A DNA stretch of 64,000 nt from Desulfocicer vacuolatum DSM 3385. GTDB lineage: Bacteria; Desulfobacterota; Desulfobacteria; Desulfobacterales; Desulfobacteraceae. This document shows, piece after piece, positions 42,838-51,301 of this stretch. The DNA lies in the NCBI RefSeq assembly GCF_900176365.1, contig NZ_FWXY01000005.1:186001-250000 (forward strand), read 5' to 3'. The stretch's first letter is position 1, and each line of letters starts with the position of its first letter. Under the pieces are notes generated by a model. It saw only the letters and a program-made list of their open reading frames with translations. It searched no databases and was not told where the DNA came from. Both the position numbers and the translations under genes were made by a program.

Positions 42838-43956
42838 TTAAAACAAAACTTCCTGGGGTTTAATTTTGGACACCCCGGGTATCAAGGTTTTAGTACTGAT
42901 CACCCCATTAAACTGCCTGATTTTATCATGGACAAAATTGGAAATAACCTCAGCATCGGAGCTGAGCAAATCCCTTGTCAACACCGTTTTAACCAATAAA
43001 TCCACATCTCCATGCACCGCATGGACCTCCATCACTTCATCCAGTTCATACAGGCGTTCTAGAATCCGATTCTCCTGCTTTCCCTTGACATTCATGAGAA
43101 CAAAGGCAGTGATTCCCTGCTTCATCTCCGGGTATTCCAGCTCTTTGAGCTTTGCCATATTGGATCGGAAATCCTCCATATTATTGGGAATCATGCGCCC
43201 CAGGCCAATGCCGTAGGCCACGTTCTTTTTCTTTCCCCAATACCCGGAAGAAATATAAGTATAAAGATCTGCCAGGGTACGATTGGAAAATCGTTCCAAC
43301 AGCCCTCCCCTTTTGATAATGGCACAAAAAGGGGTGTAAATGGTTTTATACCAGTCCCTGGCAGCCTTGAAAAGAGTGACATCACCCTTGGTCTCACCTT
43401 TAAGATATTGATGATGCTGCTGAATCTGCCCTGAAAGTTGACGGTATTTACCGGGTTCAGTGAGCTTGATCACCCGGGGAAGGCCTGTCTCTTCACAAAA
43501 CTGCACCATTTCCTTATAAAGAAGGTTATCAAGGGTTTCAATGCTGGGGATAAATTCCAGAATGGTGGCCAGAATTTCATCGTGCTTCAACTGCTTTGCC
43601 GCAGCCACCCTGTGATTGCCGTCCATGACATAGTATTCATCCTTGATCTGGTACAGCTTGATGGGGGGGAGTACTTTGCCGGTGCGCATGGCCTCCAGCA
43701 CGCTTAGAAACCGTTCCGAGGTTTTATTGCCCCGGAATCGGAATTGATCATCAAAATCTTGATAACGTCCCACGCTTCCTGTGATCTGGGCCACTTTAAC
43801 GGTTTGAACCCCTCGATCCTTTGTATCAAAAGCGCCTTCTATCTCTTGCCTGGTCTTGAAATAATTTGCATCCTTGAGCCTGGTATCAGAATCCTTTTGA
43901 CCGGTTAATTTCCGAAACCAGCGTTTAAGGGTGGATGTGGATGATGTTGTAACCAT
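42838..43956 (-). CDS. ParB-like domain protein with C-terminal Lrp/AsnC-type ligand domain
   Basis: A 372-residue protein of unusual composition. Residues 45-140 resemble the ParB/Srx N-terminal domain, with YVMDGNHRVAAAKQL as the nucleotide-binding signature. The middle has no recognised match. The last 90 residues (ITAFVLMNVKGKQENRILER, VMEVHAVHGDVDLLVKTVL) look like the RAM ligand-binding domain of Lrp/AsnC regulators, without the helix-turn-helix. No parA is near, so plasmid or chromosome partitioning is unlikely. The ATG at 43956 lies inside the end of the metallophosphoesterase gene (32-base overlap), so the two probably work together. Function unknown. Confidence 0.75.
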   Translation of the reverse strand: MVTTSSTSTLKRWFRKLTGQKDSDTRLKDANYFKTRQEIEGAFDTKDRGVQTVKVAQITGSVGRYQDFDDQFRFRGNKTSERFLSVLEAMRTGKVLPPIKLYQIKDEYYVMDGNHRVAAAKQLKHDEILATILEFIPSIETLDNLLYKEMVQFCEETGLPRVIKLTEPGKYRQLSGQIQQHHQYLKGETKGDVTLFKAARDWYKTIYTPFCAIIKRGGLLERFSNRTLADLYTYISSGYWGKKKNVAYGIGLGRMIPNNMEDFRSNMAKLKELEYPEMKQGITAFVLMNVKGKQENRILERLYELDEVMEVHAVHGDVDLLVKTVLTRDLLSSDAEVISNFVHDKIRQFNGVISTKTLIPGVSKIKPQEVLF

Positions 43957-44521
43957 AGGTATTAATCACCTTTGTTTTATTAACCCGGGTTATGCGTTCC
44001 TCCGGAGAATCAAAATCCCGATGGATATGGCCATGGATAAAATAGGCAGGCCCATATTTATCAATAAAAGTACCAAAACACCTGAAACCTCTGTGGCAAG
44101 GGTCTTCTGCATCATGGATGTATCTTGGTGATGCATGGGTGATGACAATATCCACCCCCCGGTTCCGCCACAGGGAAAATTTCAATCTACGGATATACCT
44201 TTTCATCTCTTGTTCCGTATATTGATTGACACCGCCATTGTACCATCTTGAGCCCCCAAGCCCCAGGATTTTCAGGCCCTGGTATTTTGCAATGCGTCCA
44301 TGGATATCAGTGCATCCCTGGGGCGGTTTTTCATTGTATCGGATATCATGGTTACCCCGGACATAAAAAAGAGGCCCCCCAAATACGTGACATAAAAAGG
44401 AGAGATACTCTGGAGGCAGATCCCCACAGGCCATGACAAGGTCAATGTCCGGGAATGCCTTTTTATCCAGTTCTTTGTAAAGTTCAGGAACCACCACATC
44501 TGATACAGTCAATATTTTCAT
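43925..44521 (-). CDS. metallophosphoesterase
   Basis: A 198-residue calcineurin-like phosphoesterase. Metal motifs are MACGDLPPE, VRGNHD, THASP and HGHIH. The first motif, usually DxH, reads SDVVVPE, so one ligand may be absent or replaced. It is followed by, and overlaps, the ParB-like gene. Substrate unknown; small members act on phosphodiesters or nucleotides. Confidence 0.8.
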   Translation of the reverse strand: MKILTVSDVVVPELYKELDKKAFPDIDLVMACGDLPPEYLSFLCHVFGGPLFYVRGNHDIRYNEKPPQGCTDIHGRIAKYQGLKILGLGGSRWYNGGVNQYTEQEMKRYIRRLKFSLWRNRGVDIVITHASPRYIHDAEDPCHRGFRCFGTFIDKYGPAYFIHGHIHRDFDSPEERITRVNKTKVINTYGYNIIHIHP

Positions 44522-44650
44522 CGGGTGATCATAATCCTTTTATTTTTTCATACAACGGTCATGGCCTGCCGGACACAGCGAATATTGGAATATGCTATCA
44601 TACCGCCCCCCACGGGAAAACTTTTCTCCAAGTTCAAGGAATAAAAACAA

Positions 44651-46582
44651 TCATATGGATCGAGCAATTTCCTCGGCTTCGCTGATGCAGAACATCAGAT
44701 GGCGGGGCAGTTTAGCATCTCCGATGACATGGAATGTGGCATCGGTTTTATCTTCCAATGTTTTGATTTCACGCACGGAGACCTGCTTTTCAGAAATCAC
44801 AACCATGTCACATCCTTCCAGGGAAAGGCTCTCTCCCCGGGTTTTAAAGCTGACCCCATCCCGGGTAAATCCCTTGATGCTGACTTTTTTATAAAGGGTA
44901 ATATTTTTTTCCTTAATACTTTCCCGGAGATAATAGCGATCATTGGCAGACATCTCTTCGGCAAAACGGTTTTTGCGGTTTAACACATGCACTTCACAGC
45001 CCTGCTGTCCCAGAAAATCAGCAGTGACCAACCCGGTCATCCCGCCCCCCAGTACAATGACTTTTTTCCCGGGGGGTTCTTCGCCGGAAAGGATATCCAC
45101 ATTGGTTACAAGGGCCATATGGGTCTGAAATAAGCCTTTAATTACGGGCATATCCGGCATGGAGCCCGTGGCCAGGATCACTTTGTCCGGTTTAAATTCA
45201 TCTAAAACAGCCTCATCCAGCATGGTATCATGCTCAATCTCAATGCCAAGACGGACAAGTTCATTTCTAAAAAAATTAAGGATATCATTGATCTCCCCCC
45301 GCCCGGGTGCCTTGGATGCAAGGGCCATGAGACCACCGGTGTCCGGTCCTTTTTCCACCACCTTCACCCCATGGCCCCTCAGGGCAAAAAGGCGTGCGGC
45401 AGCCATGCCCGACGGGCCTGCCCCCACCACCAAAATTTTTTGTGGGTTTAATGTTTTGCCTTCATCCCTTACCTGGGCTTCACGCCCCACGTCAGGGTTC
45501 ACCACGCAGGAACCGGGTTCCCCGGCAAGTACGGCATGGATGCATCCCAGACAACACCCCACACAGGGCCTTATGGCGGAAAAATTGCCAGCCAGGGCTT
45601 TGGCTGGCATGTGGGGATCGGCAAGGAGCGCCCGGCCCATGGCCACCATGTCTGCATCCCCCCTGGCCAAAATTTCATCGGCAAACTGCGGATCTTTGAT
45701 TCTACCCACAGCGATCACCGGCACCGTTGCCACAGCCTTCACAGCCTTTGCCAGGTGAACAAAACACCCATGGGGGGAGTACATGGAAGGAATGGTCAGT
45801 TCTGTGGAGCCATACACCCCCGCTGACACATGGATGTATGCGGCCCCTGCCTTTTCAATAAAAGGTACCAGACGTACGGTATCTTCCAGGGTCCAGCCAT
45901 TTTCCATGAAATCATTGCCGTTAATCCGAATACCCACGGGAAAATCAGGCCCGGTTTTTTCCCGGATATCAGCCATGACTTCAAAAAAGAAACGGGTTCT
46001 GTTCTCAAAGCTGCCGCCGTATTCATCGGTGCGAACATTGGCATTGGGGGACATGAATTGATTGATCAAATAACCGTGGGCCGCATGGATCTCCACAAAA
46101 TCAAACCCGGCATCCTTGCATCTCCGGGTGGCGTCGCCAAAACAACCTGCAATTTCTTTTATTTCCGGAACTTCAAGGGCCCGCACCTCTCCCTTCACCA
46201 CTGCAGGGGCCGGAATGGCGGAAGGGGCTACTTTTTGGGGAAGATAGCATTGACGCCCTCCATGCATGAGCTGGACCCCGAACCGGGTACCATACCCCTT
46301 GACTTTGTCAACCATTTGTTTTAAGGCTGGGATACATTTATCGTCATAAAGCAATGGCAGATCCGGCTGTTCCTGTCCTCCGGGATGAACGCCGCCCCCG
46401 CCCACCATCATCATTCCTACGCCCCCCCTGGCCCGCTCCAGAAAATACTCTGTCAGCTGATCGGTGACATAGCAATTATCGTCCACACCAAAATTAATAC
46501 TCATGGATGGCATTAAAAGGCGATTTTTAACTGTCATGGAACCGATTTCAATGGGTGAAAACAGATGGCTCAGTTGGGGCAT
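44651..46582 (-). CDS. Old Yellow Enzyme-family NADH:flavin oxidoreductase with FAD/NAD domain
   Basis: A 643-residue protein built like 2,4-dienoyl-CoA reductase and trimethylamine dehydrogenase. Residues 1-340 form an FMN-binding TIM barrel (FDFVEIHAAHGYLINQF, SPNANVRTDEYGGSFENRTR). A 4Fe-4S cysteine cluster CVGCCLGCIHAVLAGEPGSC follows, then FAD- and NAD-binding loops ILVVGAGPSGMAAA and VIVLGGGMTGLVTADFL. It reduces an enoyl-type double bond or oxidises a related substrate. ATG at 46582 is eight bases after GGAGG; the longer frame has no such site. Trimethylamine-dehydrogenase activity is not implied by sequence alone. Confidence 0.88.
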   Translation of the reverse strand: MPQLSHLFSPIEIGSMTVKNRLLMPSMSINFGVDDNCYVTDQLTEYFLERARGGVGMMMVGGGGVHPGGQEQPDLPLLYDDKCIPALKQMVDKVKGYGTRFGVQLMHGGRQCYLPQKVAPSAIPAPAVVKGEVRALEVPEIKEIAGCFGDATRRCKDAGFDFVEIHAAHGYLINQFMSPNANVRTDEYGGSFENRTRFFFEVMADIREKTGPDFPVGIRINGNDFMENGWTLEDTVRLVPFIEKAGAAYIHVSAGVYGSTELTIPSMYSPHGCFVHLAKAVKAVATVPVIAVGRIKDPQFADEILARGDADMVAMGRALLADPHMPAKALAGNFSAIRPCVGCCLGCIHAVLAGEPGSCVVNPDVGREAQVRDEGKTLNPQKILVVGAGPSGMAAARLFALRGHGVKVVEKGPDTGGLMALASKAPGRGEINDILNFFRNELVRLGIEIEHDTMLDEAVLDEFKPDKVILATGSMPDMPVIKGLFQTHMALVTNVDILSGEEPPGKKVIVLGGGMTGLVTADFLGQQGCEVHVLNRKNRFAEEMSANDRYYLRESIKEKNITLYKKVSIKGFTRDGVSFKTRGESLSLEGCDMVVISEKQVSVREIKTLEDKTDATFHVIGDAKLPRHLMFCISEAEEIARSI

Positions 46583-46860
46583 GTGGATATCCTCCTGCAT
46601 AAAAATAAATGATTAAACTCTGTTCGTATGATAACGAATAGAGTCAAAATAAAGAAATATTGCAGTCTGGTGGATCTTTCAGGGTCTGTTTTAAAATAGA
46701 TGAATGGGCAGCTTTCCACTGATTTTAAAACAAGCTTTTAAAATTCTGTGAATTATATATAGATCTATTCAAAAAATTTGTAAAAGTATTTCTGGAAAGA
46801 ATAATCGCTTCTTTTACCCCTTTGTATCTCTAAAAAAACAAACCCCAAAAATTCAAACCA

Positions 46861-46904
46861 GAACACCCCTTCTGAGTCTACGATTCAGAAGGGGTGTTTT
46901 TTAA
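46861..46904 (-). terminator. strong hairpin terminator in the 46583-47224 gap
   Basis: AACACCCCTTCTGA and TCAGAAGGGGTGTT arms with an 8-base loop and a T-run on the plus strand and A-rich left flank. It may stop transcripts from the secreted-protein gene. The rest of the gap is AT-rich DNA plus repeats A and B. Confidence 0.7.
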
Positions 46905-46938
46905 TTTCTAAATGCTCATATTTTTTTTATATGAAAGG

Positions 46939-47107
46939 CAGCCTCCAAGGCAAGCTAAGGCAGAGCCGCCCCCCGATGGGCAATAGGAACCGGACAATTG
47001 AGCTGTCTACAGTTCCGGTCCGGGCCCATTGCCCGTCGGGGGGCGGCGGTATAATACCATTTGGCTCCGCGTCGACGACCTTATATTTGTTGTGTCCGCC
47101 AGGACAT
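46939..47107 (-). repeat. repeat family A, copy 4 (full length)
   Basis: Same orientation as copy 3: GCCTCCAAGGCAAGCTAAGG start, hairpin with the conserved loop, and TTGTGTCCGCCAGGACAT end. It lies between the OYE-family gene and the secreted-protein gene. Confidence 0.92.
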
Positions 47108-47216
47108 GTGAGTTATATAAAACTCCATCCAAAAAGCTGTAATAATTAGAGTTTCATTTTTCTTTGTGGGCAGAGCCGGATCAAAATAAGGTCTTCCCAA
47201 GGCAGTTATTAAAAAA
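47107..47216. repeat. repeat family B, copy 8
   Basis: TTATATAAAACTCCATCC...AGAGTTTCATTTTT, then TTTGTGGGCAGAGCCGGATC and GGTCTTCCCAAGGCAGTTAT. It ends nine bases before the stop codon of the secreted-protein gene. Confidence 0.75.
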
Positions 47217-47224
47217 TGAATGTA

Positions 47225-49402
47225 TCAATATAGCGTGCCTTCCAGGGTGAACCCGGAAATGCCAAGCTTTTTACCACAATACTGCGCATCAAAGGGGTAG
47301 ACCCGGAACTCAATGGCATTGTCAATGGCAGTATATCCCTCCCGGGGCAGATTAAAAGAGAGCACCACATCTTTAACCGACCAGAAGTCATAATAATCTG
47401 AAACAAAAATCTCGTCACCGTTTTTAAATCCGTCAACACTGGAAAAAACAGCATATTGATGTCCCCCATGGTTATCCATCCGACGAATGGTCAAGGTCAC
47501 AGCGGCCCCGCCAAGATCCATGGTCCACCCCACTGCCGGTTCCAGTGAGACAGCAGCATATTGATTTTCTTTAACGGCGGTGCTCAGGGATGTCAGCTTC
47601 TTTTTATTGCAAAGGGAAAACACCATGGCATCATCATCCCCAAGGGGCGTTACCCCACTTCCCAGGGTCCATCCATGATAAATAATATTGGGATACAGTT
47701 CATCGGTAAGATCCCATGGAGTGTTCAAGGCTGGAGACACCCCCGTAAGCCTGGAGGTGACCAAGGTGGGAGGTCCCACCACAGGTTCCGGTTCTTCCGG
47801 TGGTGGTGGATTTTCATCAATCCAGGTATTGAGAATTTGAAATTTAGGGGATGTGTCACTTGCCTGAAACAAATGTTCAAAAACACCCCAGCTACCCCAT
47901 TTATTGTAGGCACCAATATAGGAAAAATTATTAAAATGGCTTACCCCCTTTGTTTGAAGCAAGGTAAGATACTGGGTATACAATGCCCCCATTTCCAAAG
48001 ATCGGTTGGCTGCAAGCAGTTTGCCCGTTAATATGTCGTTGTTTTCATTGCCCAGGGTTCCCACCAGATGCTGGCCGCCCTCATAACATATCAACTCCAG
48101 ATTATGAGCCATGGCCAAGGCTTTTTGGGCCGTTATTTCATCAGGCAGGGTAAGCTCAATGTCTTCCTGTGCCCGGGATAAAATGTCCGTGACAGAAATA
48201 GAATCCACCTCCTGTCTGTCCACAATATCATCTGCCACATCCCCTCCAAAATAAGGTGCCATGGCCAGAGCGTCAGGCTGTATACCATCCGGGTTAAGCT
48301 GAGGATCAGAAAAAATGTCAAGCCGCATTTCAGAAATGCCGCTGTTCGCCGACTGGGTGGCCAAAACCTTCACAATCCTTGTGTGCATATCTGCACCAAA
48401 AACCTCTTGAAAAAGACGCCATATTTCAGCAGAGCGCACCCCTGCGTATTTTTGTCCAGCTTTCCAGCGGTCCCCATCCAACCCCAAAGCAACGCCTTTA
48501 TCTTGAACCCAGAGGGTCTGGGAGAACGAAGAACTGCAATTCCAGGTTTCATTGGAATATTCCACATAAATTTTAATATCAGGACCCACCGTGTTTTTTA
48601 ACAATTGGGCACATTGGGAAATATAATTATCATCTGCCTGATGGGGGATACATATCCACAGATCTTTTTCCAGATCATTGGCCAGCATGACCATGTATTC
48701 CAAAGCCACCCCATTGTTTCCGGCCTGGGTATAATCACCGGGTTGGGTGCGATCATTCCATGTTACCACCGGTGATGCATTGGTGCGTCCCCAGTCCATG
48801 AACCTGAGCACTGAAAAATTTGTCAGCCGTGTTTTATATTCTGGATGAAAGGGATTTGATTCATCAGATATATAGCCCGGGGTCATGATTTTAAAATTTC
48901 TTAGATAATCGCTGCTGTCTGTGGATAAAATTTCCAGCCATATGGTGCCGGTCTGCTCCTCGTCCATGGTCACATCAAATGAAAATGTTTTGATTCCCTG
49001 GGTGTCCGATTCAATGATGTTCAATGCTCCGCCCGACCCTTTGATTGTAAAGTTCCCCATGCCTTCATAGGTCAGGGTGTAGGTGCCACCTTTCACCACG
49101 GTGACCAGGGTATGAACCGTCTGGGGAAAATCTGAAGTTGCGGGTACAAAGGGTACCTGGGTGGGCCATCCATTTGCATCCCTGGGGATATCATCGTAAA
49201 ATTTTGTATTCCAGGAGCCTGAATCATCGGCATTTTGTGTGCACCAGGGTCTTGCTTTTTTAAAAACATCCAGGAAGACATGGTCAAAGGACCAGTCTGA
49301 AACGGAATTAAGATTCATTCCAATATCCATGGAAAACGCAGATAAAGGTAAAAATAATACCAAAGTCATCGCCAAGACGAATCTTTGTATCTTTTTTATC
49401 AT
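47225..49402 (-). CDS. large secreted protein, possible glycoside-hydrolase-like
   Basis: A 725-residue exported protein with a signal peptide (FVLAMTLVLFLPLSAFS). The mature start MDIGMNLNSVSDWSFDHVFL and WICIPHQADDNYISQCAQLL, then YVEYSNETWNCS, resemble a family of putative carbohydrate-active proteins with a TIM-barrel core; conserved aromatic residues and the acidic EYSNE fit a possible catalytic region. A proline-rich linker (NPPPPEEPEPVVGPP) near residue 540 precedes a C-terminal beta-rich domain. ATG at 49402 has GAGGTG upstream. It stands alone, with no secretion or sugar-uptake genes next to it. Substrate unknown; polysaccharide binding is a guess. Confidence 0.65.
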   Translation of the reverse strand: MIKKIQRFVLAMTLVLFLPLSAFSMDIGMNLNSVSDWSFDHVFLDVFKKARPWCTQNADDSGSWNTKFYDDIPRDANGWPTQVPFVPATSDFPQTVHTLVTVVKGGTYTLTYEGMGNFTIKGSGGALNIIESDTQGIKTFSFDVTMDEEQTGTIWLEILSTDSSDYLRNFKIMTPGYISDESNPFHPEYKTRLTNFSVLRFMDWGRTNASPVVTWNDRTQPGDYTQAGNNGVALEYMVMLANDLEKDLWICIPHQADDNYISQCAQLLKNTVGPDIKIYVEYSNETWNCSSSFSQTLWVQDKGVALGLDGDRWKAGQKYAGVRSAEIWRLFQEVFGADMHTRIVKVLATQSANSGISEMRLDIFSDPQLNPDGIQPDALAMAPYFGGDVADDIVDRQEVDSISVTDILSRAQEDIELTLPDEITAQKALAMAHNLELICYEGGQHLVGTLGNENNDILTGKLLAANRSLEMGALYTQYLTLLQTKGVSHFNNFSYIGAYNKWGSWGVFEHLFQASDTSPKFQILNTWIDENPPPPEEPEPVVGPPTLVTSRLTGVSPALNTPWDLTDELYPNIIYHGWTLGSGVTPLGDDDAMVFSLCNKKKLTSLSTAVKENQYAAVSLEPAVGWTMDLGGAAVTLTIRRMDNHGGHQYAVFSSVDGFKNGDEIFVSDYYDFWSVKDVVLSFNLPREGYTAIDNAIEFRVYPFDAQYCGKKLGISGFTLEGTLY

Positions 49403-49478
49403 GACCACCTCACTGATATGATTGAAATTTGTTCTGAATCATAGCAGGAGATCTCTCAAAAGACCACAACTATTTCAA

Positions 49479-50375
49479 TCAAAACAAACTTTTAAATATA
49501 TCAAACTGCTCCTTTGAGATGCCTGCCACTCCGGCAGGTCGCTGCACTTCATCGTGACAGTCAGAACCTCCGGTGACCACAAGGTTGTATTTTTCAGCCC
49601 ATCCCCTTAACAAGGTTCGGTGCTCCAAGGTATGGCCCGGATAGCTGACTTCAATGCCATGGAGCCCCACATCCAGAAACCGGGGAAAGAGCCTTTCCAC
49701 GGTCTCCACCGGGGGAAGCACCTCTCTGTAGTGCCCTTTGCCGGGGAAAGACCCTGCAGCAGGATGGGCCAATACTGTTACCACAGGAAATGCTGATGTA
49801 AATGATTTCACCAGGGCAATATCAATGCCCGATGGCAGGTAGGCCGGACTATTGTTGCCAATGACATGGTTAATCTGATCCCGGTCTGTGATGCCATGTT
49901 TTTCTGCCAGGGCCAGGGCAAAATGGCGCCGGGACACCGAAGGCGCATACGCTGCAATTTCATCATGGGTCATGGGCCTTGACAACACGGCCTCGTCTCC
50001 CTCCGGGCCGAATATACGATTTATTTCCGCCACCCTGGCCCGGATCAGGGCTTCCCCCCTGCCCTTTCCAAGGGTTGTTTTCAAGGTATCTATAAATTCA
50101 TGATTTTTAAGTAAATCCGGTGAAAAATAACATAACAGGTGCAAGGTTCCGGTGAAAAAAGACTCCTTAAACCGCACAGACACCTCCACCCCGGGCACCA
50201 CCTCAATGCCCAGACGGGTCCCCTGTTCCAGGGCCGTTTCCAGCCCCCCCACGGTATCATGATCCGTTACCCCCACAGCAGAAACACCCAGGCGTGCCAT
50301 GATGGAAATGAGCGTTTCCGGGGTATAATCGCCATCGGATGCTGTGGTGTGATTATGCAAATCTGCGTAAAACAT
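49479..50375 (-). CDS. PHP-domain phosphoesterase
   Basis: A 298-residue metal-dependent phosphoesterase. The PHP metal motifs are DLHNHTTASDGDYTPE and GVTDHDTVGG near the N-terminus, VPGVEVS, and TVLAHPAAG plus GGSDCHDEV toward the end. Members of this stand-alone type hydrolyse nucleoside 3',5'-bisphosphates or trim short nucleic acids. Start ATG at 50375. There is no obvious operon partner. Confidence 0.85.
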   Translation of the reverse strand: MFYADLHNHTTASDGDYTPETLISIMARLGVSAVGVTDHDTVGGLETALEQGTRLGIEVVPGVEVSVRFKESFFTGTLHLLCYFSPDLLKNHEFIDTLKTTLGKGRGEALIRARVAEINRIFGPEGDEAVLSRPMTHDEIAAYAPSVSRRHFALALAEKHGITDRDQINHVIGNNSPAYLPSGIDIALVKSFTSAFPVVTVLAHPAAGSFPGKGHYREVLPPVETVERLFPRFLDVGLHGIEVSYPGHTLEHRTLLRGWAEKYNLVVTGGSDCHDEVQRPAGVAGISKEQFDIFKSLF

Positions 50376-50426
50376 TAAAACACTCCAAAATTATAAATTT
50401 TATTCATGGTGATAACCCAGAAACCC

Positions 50427-50532
50427 TTAGGCAGTCAGCAGTTTTCAATTTACCGTTTATATAAGATGCTACCCATAAAATATGGCGGTCTGAATTTTGT
50501 AAATGGTAAATCAATAAGATCTGACTCCCTTA
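50427..50532 (-). repeat. repeat family D, copy 1
   Basis: It ends AGATCTGACTCCCTTA and contains TTTACCGTTTATATAAG and TTTGTAAATGGTAAATCAAT. Read on the other strand it matches copy 2 at 54566-54672 over almost the full length with few differences. It finishes five bases before the stop codon of the response regulator. Confidence 0.85.
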
Positions 50533-50536
50533 TTTA

Positions 50537-51301
50537 TCAATCATCATCCAGATGGAAATCAGGATAAAGCTTTCTGGCACAATCAGGACAGATACTGTGG
50601 CTGAACTGGGCCTCGGAATATTTCTGGATATAGGCCTCAAATCGACGCCAGCATCCATCATCATCCCGGATTTTTTTACAATTTGAGCATATGGGAATAA
50701 TCCCCCGGAGCATTTTTATTTCATCCAGGGCCTGTTGCAGGGACGCTGTCCTCTGGGCCACTTCCTGCTCCAGTTTTTTTTGATAATGCTCCCTGGTATT
50801 CATTGCCTCGTAGGTTCGCAACCCCACCATCATGGCTGTGAATAATTTCTCTGAGGTTAATTCAGTTTTACTTTTATAGTCATCAATTTCATACTCCCGA
50901 ATCACCTCTTGTTCCGGTGCAACCCCCGGCTGACCGGTTCTCAACACAATACGGATGGATTCGTTTTTAAGCTCATTTCGAACATAATCCACAAGGTTCA
51001 GCCCTGCCGTGTCACTCTCCATAACCACATCAACCAGCATCAGGGCAATATCGGGATGATCCTTTAAAATCTCTCTGGCCGATTTGTCTGAATGGGCCTC
51101 CAGAATAATGAGATTTTTCCCCTGGAATGAAAATCCCTGTAAGGCCAACCGGGTCACCGCATGGACATCCTCGTCATCATCAACCACAAGAATTTTCCAT
51201 TGTTTCTCACTGTTTTGAAAAATATTCCGGCCATCTTCATCATTGAATTCCTGTACAAAAAGATCGTCAAATTCATCGCTATCGTTCATTTGAGTACCCA
51301 T
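50537..51301 (-). CDS. response regulator with coiled coil and CxxC zinc-ribbon-like tail
   Basis: A 254-residue protein. The receiver domain spans about residues 35-160 (ILVVDDDEDVHAVTRL, acceptor Asp in LMLVDVVMESD). A coiled coil follows (EHYQKKLEQEVAQRTASLQQ), then a motif found at the end of many deltaproteobacterial signalling proteins: LRGIIPICSNCKKIRDDDG and HSICPDCARKLYP, two CxxC pairs. There is no DNA-binding domain. The ATG directly follows the kinase stop codon and has GGAG nine bases upstream, so it is the cognate partner of the kinase. Confidence 0.88.
   Translation of the reverse strand: MGTQMNDSDEFDDLFVQEFNDEDGRNIFQNSEKQWKILVVDDDEDVHAVTRLALQGFSFQGKNLIILEAHSDKSAREILKDHPDIALMLVDVVMESDTAGLNLVDYVRNELKNESIRIVLRTGQPGVAPEQEVIREYEIDDYKSKTELTSEKLFTAMMVGLRTYEAMNTREHYQKKLEQEVAQRTASLQQALDEIKMLRGIIPICSNCKKIRDDDGCWRRFEAYIQKYSEAQFSHSICPDCARKLYPDFHLDDD

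Noticed and set aside
42838-43956. A chromosome-partitioning ParB
   Set aside because: No parA, no parS-like dyads nearby, no ParB helix-turn-helix, and a Lrp-type ligand domain at the C-terminus.
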